Origin: Cymbomonas tetramitiformis
Lineage: Eukaryota > Chlorophyta > Pyramimonadophyceae > Pyramimonadales > Pyramimonadaceae
NCBI GenBank assembly: GCA_001247695.2
Contig: LGRX02003641.1
Coordinates: 34,311 to 98,310, forward strand
Reading direction: 5' to 3'
DNA length: 64,000 bases
Below the pieces are notes generated by a model. That model did no database searches and was not told where the DNA came from. It saw only the letters and a list, made by a program, of their open reading frames with translations. Numbering within the stretch: the first letter of the stretch is position 1; each line of letters opens with the position of its first letter. Shown here piece by piece: positions 11,872 to 23,760 of this stretch. The position numbers were made by a program, and so were the translations under genes.

Positions 11872-13344
11872 ATGAAAACTCAAGCCAACGAAAGTCTTAT
11901 GATCAATCAGTCCGACGTCGGTGCATTCTCACTTTACTGTCGGACGTTCCTTCTAGGACGGAGGATGGAAAACCTAAGCTGGTGTGCGCTGTGCGTATTT
12001 TTATGGTTATTCATCTCCAACGTTTTTCTCTTGGGTGCAGTTGAAATTACTGAAATCAGTCAGGACACTGAACGCTTAGAACGCACCGATGATCATGCAC
12101 AGCAGGGTTCTAGTCGACTCGTCGTGCGTGACGATTGGGAAGCTTCTTGCAACGATTCTGGGGGTGCAGTCCTTATCTCCGATGCACTTGAAAACGTTGT
12201 TCCTCCCTCGCCTTTTATTTACTTTGGATTTCGGCAAGTTCTCGTGCATCCATACCACAGCTTTTCTACTTACGAGCTGGGATACATTTCTTCCTCTGAC
12301 CCTCCACTCACGGTTCGCAATGTTTCTCCACTTACTTGGGGGCGCTCGCCAGTCGAAAGTATTTCAGATGAGATTTCCCTGGATAGTACAGTTCCTATTG
12401 CCTATTTTGGAATGCGACGCGTTTTCCCTCACCCTGACCACAGTTACAGTCGAGAGGAATATGGCCTTATTGTTTCTGACGTTCCTTTTTCCGCAGTGCC
12501 TACTTTTAAGCAAAATGTAGGCGCGCTCGCTTGGGGTAGAAACCCTCATACATCAGCAGGTCCTTTTGAGTTGCAGCCTCAGAGGAATTCTACGACCTCA
12601 GATGCACAGGTTCCACGCGCCAGCTCTTCATTTCTTTCCTGGAAGCCAAATGCACAACCTTTGCCAAGGCGCGCAGTCAAACATAGGAGTAAAGCCGCTG
12701 CGCAAGATACAAGATCGGCCAAACGCCAACGTTCAGTTTCCGTAGTTGCCACTGCAGCCACAATTCCAGAAACCACGATTCCAGAAGCCAGCTGCAACGA
12801 CGTCGGAGCGCTGTCAAACTCTACACCTAGTGCTTGCGCGATGGACGCTGATATGGAAGAGAATAGGCCTGAGAAGGAGGGCAAGAAGCGCAAACGATCC
12901 TCGGAAATCACGAAGCAAGAGACAGATCGCAAATTTTTGCCGCAGTGACAGCACGAGCGCACCTGGTTGGTCTACGACACGGAACAAAACAGTATGTTTT
13001 GCACGTTATGTCAAGATTTGAAAATGGATAACTCTTTCACTCGAGGATGTCAAAGTATTCGCCTCGTTAGAATTCGTCGACATGAGATAGAAAAGAACCA
13101 CGTTTATGCGGTAAGCCAGGCTCAACGAAGTTGCGAACAGTGGGAGATAGCTAAACGAAACGCGTTGCTCCAAACTAAAAGTGGAGTGTTAAACTGTATG
13201 AATATGGCATATCGTCTAGCTAAGGAAGATGTGGCGATGGCCAAGTTCCCTTCGTTTTTGTCAGCAACTGAGTGCCGCTGTATGTCACTGACGACCTGTC
13301 CAAGACTGTCAATATTGGTGTGGAATCTTATAGAAATGAGCTGA
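11872..13344 (+). pseudogene. hAT transposase gene, 5' part (broken)
   Basis: One frame runs from ATG 11872, with a single in-frame TGA at 12946-12948, to 13344. The N-terminal part has a hydrophobic segment (about residues 36-56) and two copies of a roughly 50-residue motif sharing FGxRxV, HPxHSxS and WGRxP. Basic NLS-like stretches follow (KKRKR). Right after the TGA comes a TTF/BED-like zinc-finger region with TWLVYD, MFCTLCQD and FTRGC. The family usually has Trp just before this region, so TGG to TGA is likely. After about 13250 the frame is lost; a ~24-residue remnant is open in another frame to 13384. The motif repeats and hydrophobic segment are unfamiliar to me in hAT proteins and may come from another gene. 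Confidence 0.6.
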
Positions 13345-13522
13345 AGGCACGCTGTCGCGATTATGAACGAGGGGTGGCAATGTAAGGGCTGGCGGGGCGT
13401 TGGGGTATTGCTGGGTGCTGAAATGGCGGTATATCTCTGCTGTGGTTGAGAGTGGGGTGTTGTGAGGGATTTTGGGTTTGAGATGTGGGTGTGGCATTGG
13501 AGGGCAAGTTTTTTAAATATAT

Positions 13523-14054
13523 GTCGCGGGTGTGAATTTATGACACACGCAGCTTCGGGCTATCTCGCCGCTAGGCGCTCAAAGGGGAAAATGCCCTCTG
13601 TGGGAATTCGCGATCGTGTTGTGAATTCGTGAACGTTTTCGGACAGCGGAGGATCTCCAGCGCTGCGGAACTGCGACATGCGTTTCTACTGCTATGCCAC
13701 GTAAAACATGCCAGGCGGCAACGCGCTTCAGCCGTGCCGGCTCGTAGATTCGCAAAACGGGCACGGGACTAGCTTGTACTCGCAGACTGTAGATTCAGGC
13801 TCAGGTAAAAGCATGCAACGCAGAAAGGCAAGCGAGCAACACGGGGGCAATTCACAGACAAAACAAGTACAACGGCACGACTTCGCACATACGTCAGAGC
13901 GGCGTGCCGGCACTCTGTGGATCCGAACCAGGCTCTTACAAACTGCTAGTGACAAAGCTCTCATGTGGATTCGAAGCATATGTATGTATATATCACATTT
14001 AATACTAGGCCACAAGAGGCAAATATCACTATATCGCAGAATGGGTTTTGAATG
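13523..14054 (+). repeat. LTR-like 530-bp direct repeat, left
   Basis: Starts GTCGCGGGTGTGAATTTATG and recurs at 18144-18675 with about 98% identity by eye. The pair encloses 4.1 kb of satellites. No primer-binding site, polypurine tract or coding sequence is visible, so a non-autonomous LTR element is possible but unproven. Confidence 0.7.
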
Positions 14055-14071
14055 GCTACTGCCCCGTGGTT

Positions 14072-14293
14072 CGGTACTATCTCAAGTACCGAAGCTTATC
14101 ATCATGTAGGCCATGCTATCAGGTTATATGGTCTAAATGGCATCGTAGAAAAATCATTTAGGACCCATTTGATGTATTGTTTATGGTGGTTTCAACGACA
14201 ACCGCCACTTTGCATGTGTAAACATGTCATGCTTTCGAGGGGTGCAATGCCTGAAAATTAATTGTTTTGCTCGGTACTATCTCAAGTACCGAA
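14072..14293. repeat. Palindromic 22-bp repeats flanking 180 bp
   Basis: The word CGGTACTATCTCAAGTACCG occurs at about 14072 and about 14272. It has 7-bp inverted arms around a 6-nt loop. The spacing suggests a small insertion bounded by duplicated palindromes. Confidence 0.5.
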
Positions 14294-15013
14294 CACGCGG
14301 AGGCCCATTAGGCTTAGTAGGCGGTCATCCCAAGTCTTATACATCGGCATGTTTCTTCATTGGGACCTAATCTAAATGTTGTTGCACATTATGCCACTAT
14401 AAGGTCAGCATAGCCTCCGCGCCTACGCGTGTTAGCTCCACCCATGGGGAAATTCGAATTTCCACCAAATTTCACGCTTGACTTTTTGGTAAACGGCCGT
14501 ATGCCATCGTGCACAATGATCTGAAATCTCAATATATAGTGCACTTCAAGGTCTCCAAAAATCGATATGTATGTATGCTTGAATATTCTATATGTGGGCA
14601 GCCTATATTCGTATCCTCTTGACCTCGCCGTACGATTCTCGCATCCCCACCGTGGCTTCCTTTAAAAACAAAATACACCCTCCAAGTGCAAACTCGAACC
14701 CAAACTCAAACGCTTGTAACTCCCTCAATTTTGAGAGTTGTCTGAGCTATAATCAAGTAATATATCATGATTATATGTCACACATGACATTTGAAAGATC
14801 ACAGGGCATCTACATGACTCTCGTATGCTTTTTTGGCACGGCATAGCGTTTTCACGACATAATCAGGGTGCCCCCGACAAAAAAAAAAATGAAAAAATTG
14901 AAAATCAGATTGGCACTCACAAATAACGGTAAAAACCCATCATAGGACTCCATTTAGTTCATATGTAACACTCGGCATGCGGAACATGTCCACATAATGC
15001 GAATGTTCGCTAT

Positions 15014-15925
15014 GCGTACGTACCGCAGTACACAGTCAACCAGTCCCTGGCACCCTCCGAACCTCACAGATACACCTAGGACATCGCTCCTGATGCGTGC
15101 AATGCTCGTCGTAGTCTATAATATCATTACGAAACACATCAAAGCGATACACGACGCTAGGTCACCCATAGGGACGATCGCTCGCATACTAGTTGTGTAC
15201 GCGTACTAATGATGTGTCTGCTAGGCCCTGGCACCCTCCGAACCTCAAACATGCACCTAGGACATCGCTTCCCATGCGTTTGATGTTTGTCGTAGTCTAT
15301 GATATCACTATGAAACGCATCAGAACGATACACGACGCTTGGTCACCCATATGGGCGATCGCTCGCATACTAGTTATGTATGCGTACTAATGCTTTGCCT
15401 GCTAGGCTCTGGCGCCCCCCGAACCTCAAACATGCACCTAGGACATCGCTTCTCATGCGTTTGATGTTTGTCGTAGTCTATAATATCATCATGAAACACG
15501 TCAAAGCGATATACGACGCTTGGTCACCCATACGGACGATCGCTCGCATACTAGTTGTGTATGCGTACTAATGCTCTGTTTGCTAGGCTCTGGTACCCTC
15601 CGGACCTCAAACATGAATCTAGGGCATCACTTCCGATGCGTTTGATGTTTGTCGTAGTCTATAATATCATTGTGAAACACGTCAAAGCGATATATGATGT
15701 CAGGTCACCCGTAGGGACGCTCGCTCGCATACTAGTTGTGTACGCGTAGTGTTGATGTTGCTCTGTCTGCTAGGCTCTGACACCCTCCGAACCTCAAACA
15801 TGCACCTAGGACATCGCTTCCGATACGTTTGATGTTTATCGTAGTCTATAATAGCATTACGAAACACGCTAGAGCGATATACGACGCTAGGTCACCCATA
15901 GGGACGATCGCTCGCATACTAGTTA
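15014..15925 (+). repeat. ~181-bp tandem array, 5 copies
   Basis: Landmark (C)ACCCTCCGAACCTCA recurs at about 15051, 15232, 15413, 15594 and 15781, spacing 181, 181, 181 and 187 bp. Units end with CTCGCATACTAGTT. The 60-70-residue open frames repeating with the array are by-products. Confidence 0.9.
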
Positions 15926-15954
15926 GGGACGTCCTAAAAATCAAGCGTCTGAGT

Positions 15955-16800
15955 TGAAACGCACGTTTCAGGCGATGCGCGCATTTCAGGCGACGCGCAT
16001 ATTTCAGGTGCTGTGCACATTTCAGGCGACGCGCACATTTCAGGCGGTGCGCGCATTTCAGGCGATGCGCACATTTCAGGCGATGCGCACATTTTATGCG
16101 GTGCGCGCATTTCGGGCGATGCGCACATTTCATGCGATGCGCACATTCCAGGCGATGCGCACATTTCAGGCGATGCGCGCGTTTCAGGCGATGCGCTTTT
16201 CAGGCAAACGCGCCTATCAACCGGTGTGCGTCGTTCAGGCGGTGCGCGCCATTCAGGCGAGTCGAGCGTTTCGGGTGATACACGTGTTTCAGGCGCCAGG
16301 CGCATTGCAGCGAAGCGAGCATTTCAGGCGACGCGCCAATTTCGTGCGAAGTGCGCCTTTCGGGCGATCATGCCTTTCAGGCGACACGCGCCATCCTGGT
16401 GATGCGCGCCATTCTGATGATGTGCGCCGTCTGGGCGAAACGCGCCTTTCAGCCGGTGTGCGTCGTTCAGGCGAGTCGAGCGTTTCGGGCGACACACGTG
16501 TTTCAGGCGCCAGGCGCATTGCAGCGAATCGAGCATTTCAGGCGATGCGCACATTTCGCGCGAAGCGCTCCTTTCAGGCAAACACGCCTTTCAGCTGGTG
16601 TGCGTCGTTCAGGCGAGTCGAGCGTTTCGGGCGATACGCGTGTTTCAGGCGACAGGCGCGTTGCAGCGAATCGAGCATTTCAGGCGGCACACGCGTTTCA
16701 TCGATATGCGCATTTCAGGCAAACGCGCCTTTCAGGGCGGAACGCGCATTTCAGGGCGAACGGGGTGGAACGCGCCTTTCAGGGCAGAACGCGCCTTTGT
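15955..16800 (+). repeat. 18-bp minisatellite
   Basis: Unit close to ATTTCAGGCGATGCGCAC, regular to about 16330 and degenerate to 16800. Because 18 is a multiple of 3, all frames read hexapeptide repeats such as TFQAMR, giving overlapping long open frames on both strands. I do not count these as genes. Confidence 0.9.
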
Positions 16801-17033
16801 CAGGCCTTTCATGTGAGGGCAGGAGTCAGGAGTCAGGAGTCAGGGAAATGGAGACAGGGGGTATAAGAGTGAGCAGGGAAGAGCGCGCTTGCGGAGTCGG
16901 CGAGTCACTGCTGCCGGTGGACTGCGAGCTTGAGGGTGACGTGCGTTTGCTGTGGGTCGATACCCACCAGTGAAGTTGGTGTTGTGGACCTGCACACCAA
17001 GCCATACAAAGCCTTCAGGTCATGCAGACCTGC

Positions 17034-17166
17034 ACACACACAGACCTGCGCACACACACACACACGCACGCACACACACACACCCACACCCACACACACA
17101 CACGGTCACACGACCGCACACACACACGCACACACACACAGACCTGCACACACACACACAGACCTG
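17034..17166. repeat. CA microsatellite
   Basis: Imperfect (CA)n with interspersed GACCTG and GCAC words. Confidence 0.9.
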
Positions 17167-17599
17167 ACACACCGAGCCATTCAGAGAGAGACTCTGTATG
17201 GCTGGAAGGGCCGAAAGCAGGTGTCGCAGTTGGCATGGCACTTGAAAGGTCGCAGAGCTGCGCAAAGCTGGCGTCTCAGGCGCCATGGCTGCGAAGCACT
17301 GCACCTGTGCTGATGAGTCACAACAGAAGCACACTCAACACAAGTTGCTGACCCAATTTGCTACAAAGTTTGAAAAACCATGTCAGGCGTGCACAAGCTG
17401 GCCTGAAGTGCACTGAGCCTCTGGCTGCCGTGTCACTCCGCGCGCGAGCCTGGTGCCATCACATAGGAGTTCACACACAAGTGAAAACAAAGGAGATCCG
17501 AGAAATATTTCAAAACCAACGAAGAGGTTCGGCGCCCTGTTAGGTGATACCGTTCCAGCAGAACAAAACAACACTTTGCAATTGGGCATTCACTCCAGG

Positions 17600-18060
17600 C
17601 CCGAGCTGGCGCGTCGCCAACCATGAATTCCCACAACCTGTCATACAGGCTCGTCGGGGAATTCACCGCTGCCAACGCCCACAAGGGTCGAATTCGCAAA
17701 TACAAACACAATGAAAACTGAAGGGGGAAACATCCGGCTGCAATGCTGTCGAAAGGTTGCAGTCGGGTGTTTGGACTCGAGCTGGCGCGCCGTAAGCCGT
17801 GAATTCCCACAACCTGTCACACAGGCCCGTTCGGGGAATTCAACGTTGCCACAGCCTGCGCAGGTCGAATTCACAAAGGTTAACATCATACAAACTGAGG
17901 GGAAAACGTGGGTGCGGCTACAACCTCGTCAAACAGCGACAGTCAGGTGTCACGGCTCGGGTTGGCGCGGCTACGGTTGTGCATTCCCAAACGCCGGTCA
18001 TATATGCCGGTTTGAGCATATTCGGCAAGCAAGCCCTGCGAGGTTCGAATTCGCATAGCA
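17600..18060 (+). repeat. ~178-bp tandem array, 3 copies
   Basis: GAGCTGGCGCG-like landmarks at 17603, 17779 and 17959. Units share GAATTCCCACAACCTGTCA and RGGTCGAATTCRCA. The third copy is the most diverged. Confidence 0.8.
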
Positions 18061-18143
18061 AATGGTACAAAATATCGCACAAAAAGGCCGGGCGCATCGT
18101 GCACACGCGTGAATACCGCTGAGAGTGCCTGAGACGGTTCGCC

Positions 18144-18675
18144 GTCGCGGGTGTGAATTTATGACACACGCAGCTTCGGGCTATCTCGCCGCTAGGCGCT
18201 CAAAGGGGAAAATGCCCCTCTGTGGGAATTCGCGATCGTGTTGTGAATTCGTGAACGTTTTCGGACAGCAGAGGATCTCCAGCGCTGCGGAACTGCGACA
18301 TGCGCTTCTACTGCTATGCCACGTAAAACATGCCAGGCGGCAACGCGCTTCAGCCGTGCCGGCTCGTAGATTCGCAAAACGGGCACGGGACTAGCTTGTA
18401 CTCGCAGACTGTAGATTCAGGCTCAGGTAAAAGCATGCAACGCAGAAAGGCAAGCGAGCAACACGGGGGCAATTCACAGACAAAACAAGTACAATGGCAC
18501 GACTTTGCACATACGTCAGAGCGGCGTGCCGGCACTCTGGGGATCCGAACCAGGCTCTTACAAACTGCTAGTGACAAAGCTCTCATGTGGATTCGAAGCA
18601 TATGTATGTATATATCACATTTAATACTAGGCCACAAGAGGCAAATATCACTATATCGCAGAATGGTTTTGAAAG
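18144..18675 (+). repeat. LTR-like 530-bp direct repeat, right
   Basis: Partner of 13523-14054. Differences include an extra C after AAAATGCC and a few substitutions. The flanks of the two copies differ. Confidence 0.7.
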
Positions 18676-19265
18676 GTTCGGATCTAACTTTTCGAAAGCA
18701 GAGCTAGCTAAATACTCAAGCGAGCAGTGAAAGTCCGCGAATGCCATTGTCGTTTCGGATGCCCTGTGACCATTGGTTCCCAGTGACAGCGGCGTTTGGT
18801 GTCAACGCGCGCTTGCGTTTGCCCTGCCATGCATTGCCGAGACGTCATGTGTGGTCGTGTCGTGATGTCACTTCGCGCGATGTCGTGCTTGACGCTCTGC
18901 GGTGCTCTCGGATCGGCACGGGCTGGTCGCGGCGACGTCGATGTAGCGCCTGGCGAGGCGTTGTGCATGATTCAAAATGGGAGGGAGATCTGAGCTGGAG
19001 GGTGAACGTGATATGCTCCGAGCGCTCGAGCGGACAATGAACTGGGGTAGGACCGTGACTGAGGGGGGAATGACAATTACTGAAAAAGGGGGTCATGGTT
19101 GGGGCGTTTGCTGTCGGCTGAGACGGGCGCGATGGGGGCAAATGCGGTGGGGTCTGACATAGGCTGCGGTAGCGTGACTAAATATGGGGGGTGTGACAGG
19201 CCTTTCAGGGGTGCCCGAGGGACCCCTTCTAAGCGTGTTCATGGTTGTGACAACGCGAATTCATT

Positions 19266-21014
19266 ATGTGTTTAGCAGATGTGATCCGCGACTCTATTCT
19301 GGAAGATATTCGTCTATCTCCTGCGTTTGCTATTGGGGTTGACGAGAGTACTGATATTTCTACAGTGGAGGAGATGGTGATGTATTCTTGGTACCTTAAA
19401 AACGGAATTCCTGTGACAACGTTCTTGGGTTTGCATGCTATGCCTAAGGCAGATGCGGAGTCTATCACCCGCACAATAAAGGAAACTGTCCTCAACTATG
19501 ATCTTGAGGAGTCCAAATGTTTTGCTTTTGGTGGTGACGGTGCGTCTGTGATGACTGGTTGTGAATCAGGAGTGGGAGTCCGCCTTCGAAATACCGTCGA
19601 GCCACATATGCTTGCTTTTCACTGCTTAGCACACAAATTGGCAGTGTGCACGAAATCAGCTGCTGATGGCATTGAATTCTTTGAGAACTTTGACACTATT
19701 CTGCACTCAATTTATTCCTATTTTTCTCGATCTGGTGTCCGGAAAAAAAGCTTTTTAGATATTCAGAAGGCACTGGGTTTTGAGTCAGTGATTGGGATAG
19801 CTAAAGACTGCCAGACACGTTGGTTATCCAAGGGATTTTCCGTCGAGTCTGTTTATGACACGCTTCCTGTTCTGGTAGAAGAGTTTCGAAGCTCTGCAGC
19901 GCATAGTGATATTGCGAAAACTTTGCTTTCGCATGTTACCTCTGTCGAGTTTTTGGGAACTCTGTGCTTTTATAAAGATATATTGCACAAGCTGAACCTC
20001 TTAAGCAAGTGTTTCCAAGCTGACAATATTGACTTTGAGGTTGCAGCAGACCTGATACAGGGCACTCGTGTTGGCTTGGAAGCTTATTACATGGCTAGTG
20101 CCAAGCCAGGAGGTACTGCGTTCAAGACGTTTCTGCGAGCTATGGACCGCCAAGAGCAGGGTAAAAACACTTTCGCATACCCGCACCCTGAAGGTGATAT
20201 TGACGTTATTGTGAATACAGACTGTCTGGAGACCCTTTTTATGAATATCAAGTTATTTACTACCACCTTACATTCAGAGTTGGGTGACCGTTTTCCTTCG
20301 CAGCCTTTGATGTCGGCACTTGATATTTTTAGTCCCAAGAAGTTTCCTCGAGAGCAGGCGCATTTATCTAATTATGGGGAGGATACGCTAGAGACCCTTA
20401 TCGAGCATTATTCCGAACAAGTATATGATGGCTTTGAATTTCCTGCGCCGATCTCAAATGCGGACAAAATTCGAGAACAGTGGGACAGCTTGAAAACTGT
20501 GTTGTTCTCTGGGAAATTTTGGGAACAGTCGTATCAGGATTTTTGGACGCCTTACTTGGTTGGTCCCGCAAAAGAATATGAAGATATTATGTTTTTTGTT
20601 TGTATTCGTAGCATTTTGCCATTGAATACAGCATGTTGTGAGCGGGGGTTTTCTCGAATGAAGCTCATCAAAACGTACCTGCGGAACAGAATGCTCGATA
20701 CCACTTTATCTGCTTTGATGTTGATCAGTATTAATGGGCCGGAAACATGTGATAAGGTTGCAGTGCACGATATTTGTTACAGAGCGTATTTGAAATGGGA
20801 AACGGTGAAGAAGCGCTCAGCTCAGAAATCTTGCCACAAGCAGAGACAGAAGCAACACTACAAAGGGAAAGTTATTTCACGGTCCAAAGTAGCTGTCCCA
20901 AGTATAATGCTCAGTGGGTTCCTGGATAATATCGACAGAGAGGCCACATACGATACGGGTGCAGATGGCAGTACTGCTCCCCAGAGTGGTATTTCAGATA
21001 ACATCGAGTCATGA
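19266..21014 (+). CDS. hAT-family transposase, catalytic and dimerisation part
   Basis: An open frame of 582 codons with the features of hAT transposases of the DUF4371/ZNF862-like type: IGVDESTDIS near residue 24, GGDGASVMTG near 90, CLAHKLAV near 118, and the C-terminal dimerisation region with LPLNTACCERGFSRMK near 460. hAT transposases excise and insert DNA with 8-bp target duplications. The N-terminal zinc finger lies 6 kb upstream at 12950-13200, so this is the 3' part of a split gene. The first Met is only the first in frame; a splice acceptor TTTAG lies just inside (about 19277). It ends at TGA and shows no internal damage. Confidence 0.85.
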   Translation: MCLADVIRDSILEDIRLSPAFAIGVDESTDISTVEEMVMYSWYLKNGIPVTTFLGLHAMPKADAESITRTIKETVLNYDLEESKCFAFGGDGASVMTGCESGVGVRLRNTVEPHMLAFHCLAHKLAVCTKSAADGIEFFENFDTILHSIYSYFSRSGVRKKSFLDIQKALGFESVIGIAKDCQTRWLSKGFSVESVYDTLPVLVEEFRSSAAHSDIAKTLLSHVTSVEFLGTLCFYKDILHKLNLLSKCFQADNIDFEVAADLIQGTRVGLEAYYMASAKPGGTAFKTFLRAMDRQEQGKNTFAYPHPEGDIDVIVNTDCLETLFMNIKLFTTTLHSELGDRFPSQPLMSALDIFSPKKFPREQAHLSNYGEDTLETLIEHYSEQVYDGFEFPAPISNADKIREQWDSLKTVLFSGKFWEQSYQDFWTPYLVGPAKEYEDIMFFVCIRSILPLNTACCERGFSRMKLIKTYLRNRMLDTTLSALMLISINGPETCDKVAVHDICYRAYLKWETVKKRSAQKSCHKQRQKQHYKGKVISRSKVAVPSIMLSGFLDNIDREATYDTGADGSTAPQSGISDNIES

Positions 21015-22106
21015 CCGTGTGCACGACCACCACTTTGTTCGGTACATGCGGAAAACGATTATCGAGGACTACTTTGTGGGCCGGGGTTTGGCGAAACCGG
21101 TGTTCTTGCACGAGTGGGTTGATGGTAGTGGGTGCCAAAATAAGTGTGCGGCGGGTTTCGCGGATGTTGGGAAGAGTAAGGCGGAGTGGTACTTGGGTGT
21201 CCCTTGTCAAAGGAACTTTTTTGAGACGGCACACGCAAAAGGGGAACAAGATGCGACGGGTGCACATGTGAAACACGCGGCGGCCACGGCCGTGATATCG
21301 GAGGGGGACGAGTTCTATGCAAACATAAATTGCGCGGGGGATTTGCACCGGTTCTGTGTTGCACGACTTTCCCGTCCGGCACCCACTACTTATATAAAAG
21401 CAAGGTCACTTTCAATGCGCGGCACTTCTATCTTGTACCCGAAAGTCCCCTACACGAGGAGCCCGGGGGAATGCGCGCGGTTGACCGGACGGGTGAAGCG
21501 TATCAGTCGGTTGACGGCACGCTGCGTATGCACAGCGTTCGCGCGGGGGTTGGTGAAGGGCGCCTCCTATTTCGGGACCGCTCTTGCTATTGCGCCCATT
21601 GCTATGCGCAATGCACACACCCGGTGCCGGACTCCTCCCGGTGCTTGGAGAAATCTCATGTCGACTCTTGGAGGGAGGTGGAGTTGCGTCCGGCGTCGGG
21701 AGCGGAAGCGAGACAAGTGCGCATGATGGTGGAGCGGTATGCGACGGAGGTGAGTTTGGAGGTGCGGCGGGGAAGCGTTTTTGCGGTGCGGGTCGAAGGG
21801 GACGCCGCACATTCCTACTACTTGGTCAAGGCCTTGGCCTCAAGCATGCAAGTAGATTGTGAAATGCAAGAGGATGACTATGGTGTCACACACGGTCCTG
21901 GCTCCTGGGTGATCTCCGGTCGATACTTTGAATGGAAGGATGAGGGGGAACGGGACGCATACGTTTTGGACACCTCCAAGAAATGCCTCATTCCATGCGA
22001 GGCGGTGATAGCGACGGAGGTGCCCTTAATTCGGCAGGGTGCTGAATATTTCATATCGGATCGGACCCATCAGCGCCTGTTAGCGTTGGTATAGATATGG
22101 AAGTGA
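21002..22106 (+). pseudogene. DDE-like transposase fragment (second family)
   Basis: Starts immediately at the end of the hAT frame. 21002-21395 reads a fragment with VHDHHFV, WVDGSGCQNK, FFETAHAKGEQDATGAHVK and a Cys-containing end. This resembles the D-G-x-x-x-Q-x-K ... H-x-K-G-x-x-D-x-x-G core of DDE-like proteins common in protist and animal repeats. A frameshift near 21380-21400 moves the C-terminal half to another frame, which runs to TAG at 22092-22094 and then, four codons on, TGA at 22104-22106. The N-terminus is missing. The family name is unknown to me. Confidence 0.55.
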
Positions 22107-22774
22107 TATAGACTAGATGTCCCCCTTATCGTTTGTATTATTGATATGTAGCAATAACCTCGGATTTGATTCCAACAATGTTTTGTATGTGCCTTCATAT
22201 GACATGAATTATTACACTCGCTTTCCCGAGTGCGCATATGCATTCTTGCACCTCTTTATCTCTTCGGGAGATCATAACCCACTCGGTTATTTCCATGTTG
22301 GAGAAATGTATATGATTCTTTGTAGAATGTGCATTATCATATTTGTATGGAATCCATATGCACATATAGTGATTTCATACATCCCCGACGCGGTTCACAT
22401 TCGGAACATTCGGAGAACGTCCCGATACCTTTAGACTACCTCTAATGCTCACCCAAGTGCCCGAAATCTCAAAGTTGAAAAAATAGTCAATTTGGAAATT
22501 AACGTTCTCAATGAGAATAACAAAAACGAATCGGTTTTCATAAATTATTGTCTACTTCACATTTAACGCGCATACGAAAGATTCGGAGAGACGTTTCCAC
22601 CTCGGGTGGGCACCCAACTGCCCGAAATCTCAGAGTTGAAAAAATAGTCAATTTGGAATATGATATTGTCATACGAAATATGAAAAAATAAGTCATTATA
22701 TTTTCTTAAACCCTCTTTAAAAAAATTATGCGCCTCTACATACTTAAGCTTACCAACTAATTTTGCAACCCATC
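22107..22774. other. No gene seen; 45-bp repeat pair
   Basis: AT-richer sequence. A segment containing CCCGAAATCTCARAGTTGAA occurs near 22458 and near 22620. Nothing else is recognisable. Confidence 0.5.
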
Positions 22775-23760
22775 TGTTTGGCATCTTTGGGTTTGGGTTC
22801 GAACTCAAACCCAAACCCAAAATATCCGCCTTAGAAATAAATTGCGCGTTTTGCGCACAAGTAACTTGAAGCCTTGAGCTTCAGTTAACTCAAAGATATG
22901 TATCGTGGCAGTATTTATGCCAAGTATCGTGCTCTAGGACGAACGGGAAGCCCTCGGCTGTTTGGCATCTTTGGGTTTGGGTTCGAACCCAAACCCAGCC
23001 CCAAAACATCTGCCTTAGAAATAAATTGCGCGTTTCGCGCACAAGTAACTTGAAGCCTTGAGCTTCAAGTAACTTAAAGATATGTATCGCTTGGCAGTAT
23101 GTATTCCAAGTTTCGTGCTCTAGGACATACGGGAAGCCCTCGGCTGTTTGGCATCTTTGGGTTTGGGTTCGAACCCAAACCCAAACCCAAAACATCCGCC
23201 TTAAAAATAAGTTGCGCGTTTCGCGCACAAGTAACTTGAAGCCTTGAGCTTCAGGTAACTTAAAGATATGTATCGTGGCAGTATTTATGCCAAGTATCGT
23301 GCTCTAGGACGAACGGGAAGCCCTCGGCTGTTTGGTATCTTTGGGTTTGGGTTCGAACCCAAACCCAAACCCAAAACATCTGCCTTAGAAATAAATTGCG
23401 CGTTTCGCGCACAAGTAACTTGAAGCCTTGAGCTTCAGGTAACTTAAAGATATGTATCTTGGCAGTATGTATGCCAAGTTCCGTGCTCTAGGACATACGG
23501 GAACCCCTCGGCTGTTTGGCATGTTTGGGTTTGGGTTCGAACCCAAACCCAAACCCAAAACATCCGCCTTAGAAATAAGTTGCGCGTTTCGCGCACAAGT
23601 AACTTGAAGCCTTGAGCGTCAGGTAACTTAAAGATATGTATCTTGGCACTATGTGTGCCAAGTTTCGTGCTCTAGGACGCACGGGAAGCCCTCGGCTGTT
23701 TGGCATCTTTGGGTGTGGGGTACGTTCGAACCCAAACCCAAAGGCAAAGGGATAGGACAG
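22775..23760 (+). repeat. 184-bp tandem array with TTTGGG palindromes
   Basis: The landmark TTTGGGTTTGGGTTCGAACC recurs at 22786, 22970, 23156, 23340 and 23524, with a degenerate copy at 23708 (spacing 184-186 bp). Each unit centres on a palindrome in which TTTGGG repeats face CCCAAA repeats across TTCGAA. Confidence 0.9.

Larger units (their letters stand above)
13385..19262. other. 5.9-kb intron or insertion splitting the hAT gene
   Basis: The hAT protein is interrupted between the remnant ending at 13384 and its catalytic part at 19266. The gap starts near a GTAAGG and ends in TTTAG, so it may be an expanded intron, an insertion, or both. It holds no credible gene, only LTR-like direct repeats, palindromes and four tandem-repeat arrays, listed separately. 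13385-13522, 14300-15010 and 18680-19262 contain nothing I recognise. Confidence 0.5.

Noticed and set aside
15954..16973. 339-codon frame with hexapeptide repeats
   Set aside because: 18-bp minisatellite; other frames are open too, there is no domain, and the base pattern is explained by the repeat.
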